This document shows, in pieces, positions 28,958-38,332 of a stretch of DNA of 64,000 nt. The DNA comes from Burkholderia stabilis. Lineage in GTDB: Bacteria; Pseudomonadota; Gammaproteobacteria; Burkholderiales; Burkholderiaceae. The stretch is taken from NCBI RefSeq assembly GCF_001742165.1, contig NZ_CP016442.1:1860001-1924000 (forward strand). The letters run 5' to 3'. How positions within the stretch are numbered: position 1 is the first letter of the stretch; every line of letters starts with the position of its first letter. Under the pieces are notes generated by a model. The model saw nothing but the letters and a program-made list of their open reading frames with translations, ran no database searches and was not told the DNA's origin. A program made the position numbers and the translations under genes.

Positions 28958-30355
28958 ATGAATGCGCCCCTCGATACCGCCATCGCCGTCGACGTCTACC
29001 GCCAGCGCCGTGAACGCGTGCTTGCCGCACTGCGCGCCGCCGGCGGCGGCGTCGCCATCGTCCCCACCGCGCCGGAAGTGCCGCGTAACCGCGATACGGA
29101 TTATCCGTACCGGCACGACAGCTACTTCTACTACCTGACGGGCTTCACCGAGCCGGATGCCGTGCTCGTGCTGAACGCGGCCGCGCCGCACGGCGCGCCG
29201 GAGTCGGTCCTGTTCTGCCGCGGCAAGAATGCCGACCGCGAGATCTGGGAAGGCTTCCACTACGGGCCCGAAGCCGCGCGCGACGCGTTCGGCTTCGACG
29301 CGGCGTTCGCCGTCGACGTGATCGACACCGAAATGCCGCGCCTGCTCGCCGACGCGGGCACCGTGCACTACCGGTTCGGCGCATCGACCGATTTCGAACG
29401 CCGGCTCGCGGGCTGGCTCGACGCGGTGCGCGCGCAGGCGCGCACGGGCGTCGCCGCGCCGGACGCGATGCTCGACCTCACGCCGCTCGTCGACGACATG
29501 CGGCTCGTGAAGGACGAGCACGAACTCGCGATCATGATGCGCGCCGCGCACATCTCCGCGCTCGCGCACCGCCGCGCGATGCAGGCATGCCGCCCCGGCA
29601 TCCGCGAATACGAACTCGAGGCCGAACTGCTGTACACGTTCCGCAAGCACGGCGCGCAGGCGCCCGCATACGGCTCGATCGTCGCGGCCGGCGCGAATGC
29701 GTGCGTGCTGCACTACCCGGCCGGCAACGCGGCCGCGAAAGACGGCGACCTGATCCTGATCGACGCCGCGTGCGAACTCGACGGCTACGCGTCGGACATC
29801 ACGCGCACGTTCCCGGCCAACGGGCGCTTCTCGCCCGCGCAACGCACGCTGTACGACATCGTGCTCGCCGCGCAGCAGGCCGCGGTCGATGCGACGCGCG
29901 CGGGCGTGCCGTTCGAGGCGCCGCACGATGCGGCCGTGCGCGTGCTCGCGCAGGGGCTGCTCGACACCGGCATCATCCCGAAAACACACTTCTCGAACGT
30001 CGACGACGTGATCGCCGAACGCGCGTACACGCGTTTCTACATGCACCGCACGGGCCACTGGATCGGGATGGACGTACACGATTGCGGCGACTACCGCGAG
30101 CGGCTGGCCGAGCGCGACGACAACGGCGCGCTGCCGTGGCGCACGCTGAAGCCCGGCATGACGCTGACGGTCGAGCCCGGCCTGTACGTGCGCGCCGCCG
30201 ACGACGTGCCGCCCGAGTACTGGAACATCGGCATCCGCATCGAGGACGACGCGATCGTGCGCGAGCACGGCTGCGAGCTGATCACGCGCGGCGTGCCCGT
30301 CGCCGCCGACGAAATCGAAGCGCTGATGCGCGCGGGCGCGGCGCACGGCGCATGA
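28958..30355 (+). CDS. pepP: Xaa-Pro aminopeptidase (aminopeptidase P)
   Basis: This 465-residue metallopeptidase removes N-terminal residues preceding proline. The N-terminal creatinase-like domain (with PYRHDSYFYYLTGFTEPDAV) is followed by the pita-bread catalytic domain. Metal ligands are visible as Asp in LILIDAACELDGYASDITRTF, His in MHRTGHWIGMDVHD and Glu in LTVEPGLYV and IRIEDD. pepP-ubiH adjacency is shared with E. coli. The start at 28958 is the first ATG matching the family. Confidence 0.95.
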   Translation: MNAPLDTAIAVDVYRQRRERVLAALRAAGGGVAIVPTAPEVPRNRDTDYPYRHDSYFYYLTGFTEPDAVLVLNAAAPHGAPESVLFCRGKNADREIWEGFHYGPEAARDAFGFDAAFAVDVIDTEMPRLLADAGTVHYRFGASTDFERRLAGWLDAVRAQARTGVAAPDAMLDLTPLVDDMRLVKDEHELAIMMRAAHISALAHRRAMQACRPGIREYELEAELLYTFRKHGAQAPAYGSIVAAGANACVLHYPAGNAAAKDGDLILIDAACELDGYASDITRTFPANGRFSPAQRTLYDIVLAAQQAAVDATRAGVPFEAPHDAAVRVLAQGLLDTGIIPKTHFSNVDDVIAERAYTRFYMHRTGHWIGMDVHDCGDYRERLAERDDNGALPWRTLKPGMTLTVEPGLYVRAADDVPPEYWNIGIRIEDDAIVREHGCELITRGVPVAADEIEALMRAGAAHGA

Positions 30356-30425
30356 GCGGCTGCCGCATCCTCGCCGCGCCGCCGGTGCGCCGGCGCCGAC
30401 CGTTACCTCCGTTTCACGAATCAAG

Positions 30426-31613
30426 ATGACGACCGCTTCCTCCCCGGCCACGCCGGACTACGACCTCGCCATCGTCGGCGCGGGCCCCGTCGGGCTCGCG
30501 CTCGCCGGCTGGCTCGCGCGCCGCAGCGCCACGCAGCACGCGTCGATCGCGCTGATCGATGCGCGCGAACCGGTCGCGAGCACGAACGACCCGCGCGCGA
30601 TCGCCGTGTCGCACGGCAGCCGCGTGCTGCTCGACACGCTCGCGTGGCCTGCCGACGCGACGCCGATCGAGCATATCCACGTGTCGCAGCGTGGCCATTT
30701 CGGCCGCACGCTGATCGATCGCGACGAACATGACCTCGCCGCGCTCGGCTACGTTGTGCGCTACGGCTCGCTCGTGCAGGCGCTCGCGGGCGCCGTGCGC
30801 GGCACGCGTGTCGACTGGCTCACGTCGACCACCGCGCGCGCACCGCAGCAGGATGCCGATGGCGTCACGCTGACGCTCGACGGCCCGCAGGGCGAGCGCA
30901 CGCTGCGCGCGCGCATCGTCATCAACGCAGAAGGCGGGCTGTTCCACGAACAGCAGGCCGACACCGGCAAGCATCGCCGCGACTACGGGCAGACCGCGAT
31001 CGTCGGCACGGTCACGGTCTCCGCACCGCGCCCGAACGTCGCATGGGAGCGCTTCACGCACGAAGGCCCGCTCGCCTTGCTGCCGCTCGGCGGGCCGCGC
31101 CAGGCCGACTACGCGCTCGTCTGGTGCTGCACGCCCGGCGAAGCGGCGCGCCGCGCCGCGCTGCCCGACGATGTGTTCCTGCGCGAACTCGGCAGCGCGT
31201 TCGGCGAACGCATGGGCCACTTCGTCGCGATCGCGGGCCGCGCGTCATTCCCGCTCGGGCTAAACGCCGCGCAGACGCTCGTGAACGGCCGTGTCGCGAT
31301 CATCGGCAACGCCGCGCAAACCCTGCACCCCGTCGCGGGCCAGGGGCTCAACCTCGGGCTGCGCGATGCGCATACGCTCGTCGACACGCTGTCCGCGCAA
31401 GGTTTCGAAGCGACCGCGCTCGCGACCTTCAACGCGCGCCGTGCGCTCGACCGGCGCTTCACGATCGGCGCGACCGACACGCTCGCGCGACTGTTCACGA
31501 TCGACTCGGGCCCGCTCCCGCTGCTGCGCGGCGCCGCGCTCACCGCGCTCGAATTCGTGCCGCCGCTCAAGAAGGTGATCGCGCGCCAGATGATGTTCGG
31601 CCAGCGCAACTGA
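30426..31613 (+). CDS. ubiH: UbiH/COQ6-family FAD-dependent ubiquinone-biosynthesis hydroxylase
   Basis: This 395-residue flavoprotein monooxygenase has the FAD-binding DLAIVGAGPVGLALAGWLAR near residues 13-32 and the second FAD motif RVAIIGNAAQTLHPVAGQG near 290-310, followed by NLGLRDAHTLVD. These are diagnostic of the UbiH/UbiF/UbiI group that hydroxylates the ubiquinone ring. Position directly after pepP, as in E. coli pepP-ubiH, favours UbiH (C6 hydroxylation), but the exact position specificity is inferred. Confidence 0.9.
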   Translation: MTTASSPATPDYDLAIVGAGPVGLALAGWLARRSATQHASIALIDAREPVASTNDPRAIAVSHGSRVLLDTLAWPADATPIEHIHVSQRGHFGRTLIDRDEHDLAALGYVVRYGSLVQALAGAVRGTRVDWLTSTTARAPQQDADGVTLTLDGPQGERTLRARIVINAEGGLFHEQQADTGKHRRDYGQTAIVGTVTVSAPRPNVAWERFTHEGPLALLPLGGPRQADYALVWCCTPGEAARRAALPDDVFLRELGSAFGERMGHFVAIAGRASFPLGLNAAQTLVNGRVAIIGNAAQTLHPVAGQGLNLGLRDAHTLVDTLSAQGFEATALATFNARRALDRRFTIGATDTLARLFTIDSGPLPLLRGAALTALEFVPPLKKVIARQMMFGQRN

Positions 31614-31687
31614 CGCGCCGCGCACCGCGCGGTACGCACTGCCGGACCGCACAAACCGGGTCAAATCGGCGGGGCATGGGAATACGG

Positions 31688-31693
31688 TAAAAT
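31688..31693 (+). promoter_or_regulatory. Candidate -10 element for dusB-fis
   Basis: TAAAAT in ACGGTAAAATGCG lies in the gap between ubiH and dusB. It is another copy of the recurring GGTAAAATG word. A convincing -35 box is absent. Confidence 0.4.
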
Positions 31694-31750
31694 GCGCGTT
31701 TTCCCTCCGCCCTTTTCATGCCCGCACCTGTCGCGGGCGGTGCCATTGCG

Positions 31751-32818
31751 ATGCCCGTTATCGGCTCTCACGTATTGCGTAACAACCTGTTCGTCGCCCC
31801 GATGGCCGGCGTGACGGACCGTCCGTTCCGCCAGCTGTGCAAGCGGCTGGGGGCCGGTTACGCCGTGTCCGAGATGGTCGCGTCCAACGCGCAGCTGTGG
31901 AAAAGCGCGAAGACGATGCGGCGCGCGAACCACGAGGGCGAGGTGGAGCCGATCGCGGTCCAGATCGCGGGCGCCGATCCGGCGATGATGGCCGAAGCGG
32001 CCCGCTACAACGTCGACAACGGCGCGCAGATCATCGACATCAACATGGGCTGCCCGGCGAAGAAGGTCTGCAACGTCGCCGCCGGCTCCGCACTGCTGCA
32101 GAACGAGCCGCTCGTGCAGCGGATCGTCGAGGCCGTCGTCGCGGCGGTCGGTACGGGGCCCGATGCGGTGCCCGTCACGCTGAAGATCCGCACCGGCTGG
32201 GACCGCGAGCACAAGAACGCGATCACGGTCGCGCGCCTCGCCGAAGCCGCCGGCATCTCGATGCTCACCGTGCACGGCCGCACGCGCGCCGACCTCTACC
32301 GCGGCGACGCCGAATACGAAACCATCGCGGCCGTGAAAGCGGCCGTGCGCATCCCGGTCGTCGCAAACGGCGACATCACGTCGCCCGCGAAGGCGAAGGC
32401 CGTGCTCGATGCAACCGGCGCCGACGCGCTGATGATCGGTCGTGCCGCGCAAGGCCGGCCGTGGCTGTTCCGTGAAATCGATCATTTCCTGCAAACCGGC
32501 GAGCTGCTGCCCCCGCCGCTGATCGACGAGATCCAGCAGGTGATGAACGAACACCTGGAAGACCACTACGCGTTCTATGGTGAATTCACGGGAGTCCGTA
32601 CTGCGCGCAAGCACATCGGCTGGTACACTCGCGGCCTTTCCGGTGCCAACGGGTTCCGGCACAGGATGAACACGCTCGATTCCTCCCGCGAGCAGCTCGC
32701 CGCCGTCAATGCATTCTTCGAGGCGCAAAAAGCGCTGTCGGACCACCTCGTCTACGTCGATGACGAAGAGGAAAACGGCCAGGGCGAGTCGGACGACCAT
32801 AACCAGTTAGCAGCATGA
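31751..32818 (+). CDS. dusB: tRNA-dihydrouridine synthase B
   Basis: This FMN-dependent TIM-barrel enzyme reduces uridines in tRNA to dihydrouridine. The start at 31751 gives 355 residues and aligns with E. coli DusB (MPVIGSHVLRNNLFVAPMAG); an ATG at 31718 would add 11 residues and cannot be excluded. Signatures are APMAGVTDRPFRQLC and INMGCPAKKVC with the catalytic cysteine near residue 108. The last codons overlap the fis start by ATGA. dusB-fis is a conserved operon across beta- and gamma-proteobacteria. Confidence 0.94.
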   Translation: MPVIGSHVLRNNLFVAPMAGVTDRPFRQLCKRLGAGYAVSEMVASNAQLWKSAKTMRRANHEGEVEPIAVQIAGADPAMMAEAARYNVDNGAQIIDINMGCPAKKVCNVAAGSALLQNEPLVQRIVEAVVAAVGTGPDAVPVTLKIRTGWDREHKNAITVARLAEAAGISMLTVHGRTRADLYRGDAEYETIAAVKAAVRIPVVANGDITSPAKAKAVLDATGADALMIGRAAQGRPWLFREIDHFLQTGELLPPPLIDEIQQVMNEHLEDHYAFYGEFTGVRTARKHIGWYTRGLSGANGFRHRMNTLDSSREQLAAVNAFFEAQKALSDHLVYVDDEEENGQGESDDHNQLAA

Positions 32819-33048
32819 GCAAGCACAACATCGAACAATGTGTCCGCGAGAGCCTGGACGTGTATTTCCGGGATCTAGACGGCTCCAATCCGCACGACGT
32901 CTATGAAATGGTGATGTCCTGCGTCGAAAAGCCGATGCTCGAGGTCGTGCTCGTACAGGCAGGCGGCAACCAGTCGCTCGCCGCGGAGTACCTCGGCATC
33001 AACCGCAATACGCTGCGCAAGAAGCTGCAGCAGCACGGCCTGCTGTAG
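32815..33048 (+). CDS. fis: Fis-family DNA-binding protein
   Basis: This 77-residue protein comprises mainly the Fis C-terminal region, with the helix-turn-helix [20 protein letters not shown] at residues 56-75. It is shorter at the N-terminus than E. coli Fis (98 residues), as usual in beta-proteobacteria. It is coupled to dusB by a four-base overlap. In enterobacteria Fis is a nucleoid and growth-phase regulator; the same role here is inference. Confidence 0.93.
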   Translation: MSKHNIEQCVRESLDVYFRDLDGSNPHDVYEMVMSCVEKPMLEVVLVQAGGNQSLAAEYLGINRNTLRKKLQQHGLL

Positions 33049-33092
33049 CCGGCCGTCCCGTCCCCGTTTCCCTGGCTATTGGTGGTTCCATC

Positions 33093-34658
33093 ATGATCAA
33101 GCAAGCGCTCATTTCCGTTTCCGACAAGACCGGCATCGTCGACTTCGCGAAGTCGCTGTCCGACCTCGGCGTCAAGCTGCTGTCGACGGGCGGCACCGCG
33201 AAACTGCTCGCCGACGCGGGCCTGCCCGTTACCGAAGTGGCCGACTACACGGGCTTTCCGGAAATGCTCGATGGGCGCGTGAAGACGCTCCACCCGAAGG
33301 TGCACGGCGGCATCCTCGCCCGCCGCGACCTGCCCGAGCACATGCAGGCGCTGGAACAGCACGGCATCCCGACGATCGACCTGCTCGTCGTGAACCTGTA
33401 TCCGTTCGTCGCGACGATCGCGAAGGACGACTGCACGCTCGCCGACGCGATCGAGAACATCGACATCGGCGGCCCGACGATGCTGCGCTCGGCCGCGAAG
33501 AACCACCGCGACGTGACGGTCGTCGTCGATCCGGCCGACTACGCGGTCGTGCTCGACGAAATGAAGGCGAACGGCAATGCGGTCGGCTACGCGACCAACT
33601 TCCGCCTCGCGACGAAGGTGTTCGCGCACACCGCGCAGTACGACGGCGCGATCACGAACTACCTGACGAGCCTGACCGACGAGCTGAAGCACGCATCGCG
33701 CAATGCGTACCCGGCGACGCTGAACCTCGCGTTCGACAAGGTGCAGGACCTGCGCTACGGCGAGAACCCGCACCAGAGCGCGGCGTTCTACCGCGACATC
33801 GCGACGCCGGCCGGTTCGCTCGCGAACTACCGCCAGCTGCAGGGCAAGGAACTGTCGTACAACAACATCGCGGATTCGGACGCGGCGTGGGAATGCGTGA
33901 AGACGTTCGACGTGCCGGCCTGCGTGATCATCAAGCATGCGAACCCGTGCGGCGTCGCGGTCGGCAACGACTCGGCAGACGCTTACGCGAAGGCGTTCCA
34001 GACCGACCCGACCTCCGCGTTCGGCGGCATCATCGCGTTCAACCGCGAAGTCGACGAAGCGGCTGCCCAGGCCGTCGCGAAGCAGTTCGTCGAAGTGCTG
34101 ATCGCACCGTCGTTCAGCGACGCCGCGAAGCAGGTGTTCGCCGCGAAGCAGAACGTGCGCCTGCTCGAAATCGCGCTCGGTGAAGGCCATAACGCGTTCG
34201 ACCTGAAGCGCGTGGGCGGCGGCCTGCTGGTGCAGTCGCTCGATTCGAAGAACGTGCAGCCGCACGAGCTGCGCGTCGTCACGAAGCGCCACCCGACGCC
34301 GAAGGAAATGGACGACCTGCTGTTCGCATGGCGCGTCGCGAAGTACGTGAAGTCGAACGCGATCGTGTTCTGCGGCAACGGCATGACGCTCGGCGTCGGC
34401 GCAGGCCAGATGAGCCGTGTCGATTCCGCGCGCATCGCGAGCATCAAGGCGCAGAACGCAGGCCTGACGCTGGCCGGCTCGGCCGTCGCGTCGGATGCGT
34501 TCTTCCCGTTCCGTGACGGCCTCGACGTCGTCGTGGCAGCCGGCGCGACCTGCGTGATCCAGCCGGGCGGCTCGATGCGCGACGACGAAGTGATCGCGGC
34601 AGCCGACGAGCACAACATCGCGATGATCCTGACGGGCGTGCGCCACTTCCGTCACTGA
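33093..34658 (+). CDS. purH: Bifunctional AICAR formyltransferase / IMP cyclohydrolase
   Basis: This 521-residue enzyme catalyses the last two steps of IMP synthesis. The N-terminal IMP cyclohydrolase domain (about 1-195) starts [20 protein letters not shown] and has [15 protein letters not shown]. The C-terminal formyltransferase domain holds the catalytic [11 protein letters not shown] (about 275) and ends with the conserved [10 protein letters not shown]. Length matches the family. It is followed by a strong terminator. Confidence 0.97.
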   Translation: MIKQALISVSDKTGIVDFAKSLSDLGVKLLSTGGTAKLLADAGLPVTEVADYTGFPEMLDGRVKTLHPKVHGGILARRDLPEHMQALEQHGIPTIDLLVVNLYPFVATIAKDDCTLADAIENIDIGGPTMLRSAAKNHRDVTVVVDPADYAVVLDEMKANGNAVGYATNFRLATKVFAHTAQYDGAITNYLTSLTDELKHASRNAYPATLNLAFDKVQDLRYGENPHQSAAFYRDIATPAGSLANYRQLQGKELSYNNIADSDAAWECVKTFDVPACVIIKHANPCGVAVGNDSADAYAKAFQTDPTSAFGGIIAFNREVDEAAAQAVAKQFVEVLIAPSFSDAAKQVFAAKQNVRLLEIALGEGHNAFDLKRVGGGLLVQSLDSKNVQPHELRVVTKRHPTPKEMDDLLFAWRVAKYVKSNAIVFCGNGMTLGVGAGQMSRVDSARIASIKAQNAGLTLAGSAVASDAFFPFRDGLDVVVAAGATCVIQPGGSMRDDEVIAAADEHNIAMILTGVRHFRH

Positions 34659-34687
34659 TCGCAGGCGGCCCGCGCGGCTGCCGCACG

Positions 34688-34723
34688 AAGACCCGGCGGC
34701 GTCGCACCCGCCGGGTTTTTTAT
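34688..34723 (+). terminator. Terminator after purH
   Basis: ACCCGGCGG and CCGCCGGGT, with the loop CGTCGCAC, are followed by a T-rich tract (TTTTTTATT), 33 bases beyond the purH stop. Confidence 0.9.
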
Positions 34724-34809
34724 TGCGTAGCGCCCTCGCACGCGACCGCGCGACCGGCTTGCCGCACCATTCGTTGTAGTATCGCTGCATCAGGCAATTC
34801 TCCTCACTC

Positions 34810-35352
34810 ATGCGAATTCTCGGCATCGACCCCGGCCTGCGCGTCACCGGCTTCGGCGTCATCGACGTCAGCGGCCACCGGCTCGCCTATGTCACGAGCG
34901 GCGTCATCCGCACACCGACGGCCGACCTCGCCACCCGGCTCGGCACGATCTTCCAGGGCGTCTCGACGATCGTGCGCGAACATGCGCCCGACCAGTCCGC
35001 GATCGAAAAGGTGTTCGTCAACGTGAACCCGCAGTCGACGCTGCTGCTCGGCCAGGCCCGCGGCGCGGCGATCTGCGGCCTCGTCGCGGGCGGCCTGCCC
35101 GTCGCCGAATACACGGCGCTGCAGCTCAAGCAGGCCGTCGTCGGCTACGGCCGCGCGACCAAGACGCAGATGCAGGAAATGGTCACGCGGCTGCTCAACC
35201 TCTCCGGCCAACCGGGCTCCGACGCGGCCGACGCGCTCGGCATGGCGATCTGCCACGCGCACGGCGGCAACACGCTCAGCACGCTCGGCGGCCTCGCGCC
35301 GGCGCTCGCGCAAAAAGGGCTGCGCGTGCGGCGCGGGCGGCTGGTCGGCTGA
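34810..35352 (+). CDS. ruvC: Holliday junction resolvase RuvC
   Basis: This 180-residue endonuclease resolves Holliday junctions. Acidic active-site residues are visible in the N-terminal [15 protein letters not shown] (Asp7), in [10 protein letters not shown] (Glu, about 65) and in the late [16 protein letters not shown] segment (two Asp, about 137-141). It is followed 129 bases later by ruvA, then ruvB. The ruvC-ruvA-ruvB order is typical of proteobacteria. Confidence 0.96.
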   Translation: MRILGIDPGLRVTGFGVIDVSGHRLAYVTSGVIRTPTADLATRLGTIFQGVSTIVREHAPDQSAIEKVFVNVNPQSTLLLGQARGAAICGLVAGGLPVAEYTALQLKQAVVGYGRATKTQMQEMVTRLLNLSGQPGSDAADALGMAICHAHGGNTLSTLGGLAPALAQKGLRVRRGRLVG

Positions 35353-35481
35353 CGCCGGCGGCGAGCAACGGGCGATCGTCGGGCCGCGCGCACTGCGGCC
35401 GGCCGGCCGAATGGCCGGACCCATCGGTTTTCCACCGCGCGTGCGCTACACTCGCGCTTTATTCCTCGCATCCCGCCATCC

Positions 35482-36063
35482 ATGATCGGTCGCATCGCCG
35501 GCATCCTGCTCGAAAAGAACCCGCCTCACCTGCTCGTCGACTGCAACGGCGTCGGCTATGAAATCGACGTGCCGATGAGCACCTTCTACAACCTGCCGCA
35601 AACGGGTGAGCGCATCGTGCTGCTGACGCAGCAGATCGTCCGCGAGGACGCGCACCTGCTGTACGGCTTCCTGACGCAGCAGGAGCGCACGACCTTCCGC
35701 GAGCTGCTGAAGATCACCGGCATCGGCGCACGCATGGCGCTCGCCGTGCTGTCCGGCATGAGCGTGCAGGAGCTCGCGCAGGCCGTGACGATGCAGGACG
35801 CCGCGCGCCTCACACGCCTGCCCGGCATCGGCAAGAAGACGGCCGAACGCCTGCTGCTCGAGCTGAAAGGCAAGCTCGGCGCCGACCTCGGCGCGCTCGC
35901 CGGTGCCGCGTCCCAGTCCGACCACGCGACCGACATCCTCAACGCGCTGCTCGCACTCGGCTACTCCGAAAAGGAAGGCCTCGCCGCGATCAAGAACGTG
36001 CCGGCCGGCACCGGGGTATCCGAAGGCATCAAGCTCGCGCTCAAGGCGTTGTCGAAGGCGTAA
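35482..36063 (+). CDS. ruvA: Holliday junction branch-migration protein RuvA
   Basis: This 193-residue protein forms the tetramer that holds the Holliday junction. The N-terminal OB domain begins [20 protein letters not shown]. Two helix-hairpin-helix motifs follow ([16 protein letters not shown] near 75-90, [17 protein letters not shown] near 110-126), and a C-terminal RuvB-binding domain ends the protein. It is co-directional with ruvB, 108 bases upstream of it. Confidence 0.96.
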   Translation: MIGRIAGILLEKNPPHLLVDCNGVGYEIDVPMSTFYNLPQTGERIVLLTQQIVREDAHLLYGFLTQQERTTFRELLKITGIGARMALAVLSGMSVQELAQAVTMQDAARLTRLPGIGKKTAERLLLELKGKLGADLGALAGAASQSDHATDILNALLALGYSEKEGLAAIKNVPAGTGVSEGIKLALKALSKA

Positions 36064-36159
36064 CGCGCGGCCAAACCGGCCGTCGAAACCAGTGTCGCGC
36101 GACTGTGCGGCGCTCGCCAGTCGGCCGTTCGGCCAGGTGGGCCGGACAGCGCTGCGCGG

Positions 36160-36165
36160 TACAAT
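36160..36165 (+). promoter_or_regulatory. Candidate -10 element 6 bases before ruvB
   Basis: TACAAT in GCGGTACAATGGC ends 6 bases before the ATG at 36172. There is no Shine-Dalgarno sequence before that ATG, so a leaderless ruvB transcript is possible. Confidence 0.4.
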
Positions 36166-36171
36166 GGCCGC

Positions 36172-37248
36172 ATGATTGAAACCGACAAACTCGCCACCGA
36201 GCAGCGGATCATCGCCGCCACGCCCACCTCGTCGCACGAGGAGGTGTTCGAACGCGCGCTGCGGCCACGCCAGCTCGACGACTACGTCGGCCAGGAAAAG
36301 GTGCGCGGCCAGCTCGAGATCTTCATCGAAGCCGCCAAGCGTCGCTCCGAGCCGCTCGATCACGTGCTGCTGTTCGGGCCGCCGGGCCTCGGCAAGACGA
36401 CGCTCGCACACATCATCGCGCGTGAAATGGGCGTGAACCTGCGTCAGACGTCGGGCCCCGTGCTCGAGCGCGCGGGCGATCTCGCCGCGCTGCTGACGAA
36501 CCTCGAAGCGAACGACGTACTGTTCATCGACGAGATCCACCGGCTGTCGCCGGTCGTCGAGGAAATCCTGTATCCGGCACTCGAGGATTACCAGATCGAC
36601 ATCATGATCGGCGAAGGCCCGGCCGCGCGCAGCGTGAAGCTCGACCTGCAGCCGTTCACGCTCGTCGGCGCGACCACGCGCGCCGGGATGCTGACCAACC
36701 CGCTGCGCGACCGTTTCGGGATCGTCGCGCGCCTCGAGTTCTACGACGCCGATCAACTGTCGCGCATCGTGCGGCGCTCGGCGTCGCTGCTGAACGCGCA
36801 TATCGATCCGAACGGCGCGCTGGAAATCGCGAAGCGCTCGCGCGGCACGCCTCGGATCGCGAACCGGCTGCTGCGCCGCGTGCGTGACTTCGCGGAAGTG
36901 AAGGCCGACGGCCAGATCACGGCGGCCGTTGCCGATGCCGCGCTCGCGATGCTCGACGTCGATCCGGTCGGCTTCGACCTGATGGACCGCAAGCTGCTCG
37001 AGGCGATCCTGTACAAGTTCGACGGCGGCCCGGTCGGGATCGACAACCTCGCGGCGGCGATCGGCGAGGAGCGCGACACGATCGAGGACGTGCTCGAGCC
37101 GTACCTGATCCAGCAGGGTTTCCTGCAGCGCACGCCGCGCGGGCGTGTCGCGACGCAGCTCACGTATCGCCACTTCGGGCTCTCCGTGCCCGACACCGGC
37201 CGTGCCGAGCGCGGCGGAACGTGGGACGCCCCCGACGGCGGGAAGTAA
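36172..37248 (+). CDS. ruvB: Holliday junction branch-migration ATPase RuvB
   Basis: This 358-residue AAA+ motor drives branch migration with RuvA. Walker A is [16 protein letters not shown] (about 65-80), Walker B is [12 protein letters not shown] (about 116-127), and the arginine-finger region is [15 protein letters not shown]-terminal winged helix with [16 protein letters not shown] completes the protein. The start at 36172 aligns with family N-termini ([14 protein letters not shown]). Confidence 0.97.
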   Translation: MIETDKLATEQRIIAATPTSSHEEVFERALRPRQLDDYVGQEKVRGQLEIFIEAAKRRSEPLDHVLLFGPPGLGKTTLAHIIAREMGVNLRQTSGPVLERAGDLAALLTNLEANDVLFIDEIHRLSPVVEEILYPALEDYQIDIMIGEGPAARSVKLDLQPFTLVGATTRAGMLTNPLRDRFGIVARLEFYDADQLSRIVRRSASLLNAHIDPNGALEIAKRSRGTPRIANRLLRRVRDFAEVKADGQITAAVADAALAMLDVDPVGFDLMDRKLLEAILYKFDGGPVGIDNLAAAIGEERDTIEDVLEPYLIQQGFLQRTPRGRVATQLTYRHFGLSVPDTGRAERGGTWDAPDGGK

Positions 37249-37262
37249 CCGCCACAGCAGCC

Positions 37263-38198
37263 ATGACGACACCGCCCAGCCACCCCTCCGCACCCGCACC
37301 GGGCCCACGCTGGGCCGAGCCGATCCGCAAGCGGCTCGTGGCAGGCATCACGCACCTGACCGTGGGCGGCGGCGGCCCGTCGCTCGATCTGTCGTCGCCG
37401 CCGGGCGATCCGGGGCTGTTCGGCCCCGATGCGATCTGCTGGCGCGTGCACGCCGACTTCACGTCGATGATGACGGGCGGCATCGCCGCACTGCTGCTGC
37501 AGGCGCTTCATCCGCTCGCACTCGCAGGCGTCTGGGATCATTCGTCGTTTCGCACCGACATTCTCGGCCGGTTGCGGCGCACCGCCACGTTCATCACGGG
37601 CACGACATTCGGCAGTCGCGCAGACGCACTCGCGCTGATCGAGCGCGTGAAATCGATCCACGCGCGCATCTCGGGTACCGCGCCCGACGGCCGGCCTTAC
37701 CGCGCCGACGATCCAGCGTTGCTGACCTGGGTACATGTCGCGGAAGTGTCGAGTTTCCTGGCCGCGCATCTGTGCTACGTGAATCCGGCGTTGCCGGGTG
37801 AGCTGCAGGATCGCTACTACGCCGAAACTGCATTGATCGCCGAACTGCTCGGCGCACACGAGGTGCCGCGTTCGCGCGCCGAAGTGAGCGCTTATCTTGC
37901 GCGCATGCAGCCCGAGCTCGAGGCCGGTCCGCACACCTTCGAGGTGATGTCCATCCTGCTGAACGTACCGGTTGCGCGCCCCACGCTGCGGCCGGCCGCG
38001 TCGCTGATGATGCATGCGGGGATCGACCTGCTGCCGCCGTGGGCGCAGCACATGCTCGGCGTATCGACGTTCGCGCCGCTGCGGCGCGCGGTGGTCCGGC
38101 CCGGCGTAAGGGCCGTCGCGCCCGTACTGCGGTGGGCCCTCGTCAACGGCGCGTCAAAACGTGCGCGCCGTCGCGCGACTGCAACCCCGCCCGCCTGA
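37263..38198 (+). CDS. DUF2236 / MpaB-Lcp-type oxygenase family protein
   Basis: This 311-residue protein is recognisable as the DUF2236 (oxygenase MpaB family, related to rubber-degrading latex clearing protein) by WRVHADFTSMMTGGIAALLL followed by QALHPLALAGVWDHS (His, about 85) and the later TWVHVAEVSSFLAAH. Family members bind b-type heme through a histidine, but the substrate in proteobacteria is not known. It begins 14 bases after ruvB and may be co-transcribed, although no link to recombination is apparent. No signal peptide is evident. Confidence 0.82.
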   Translation: MTTPPSHPSAPAPGPRWAEPIRKRLVAGITHLTVGGGGPSLDLSSPPGDPGLFGPDAICWRVHADFTSMMTGGIAALLLQALHPLALAGVWDHSSFRTDILGRLRRTATFITGTTFGSRADALALIERVKSIHARISGTAPDGRPYRADDPALLTWVHVAEVSSFLAAHLCYVNPALPGELQDRYYAETALIAELLGAHEVPRSRAEVSAYLARMQPELEAGPHTFEVMSILLNVPVARPTLRPAASLMMHAGIDLLPPWAQHMLGVSTFAPLRRAVVRPGVRAVAPVLRWALVNGASKRARRRATATPPA

Positions 38199-38332
38199 CG
38201 ATCCTATTTCTCCGATCATTTCAATCAGCTGTCAAATTTCCGTGACAAGCTGACGGGCTTGCACCCGCGCACGGTCGCACGCCCCGCGTGTTCACGACCC
38301 GCGCGGCGTCCCGCCCACCCGACCGACACCCG

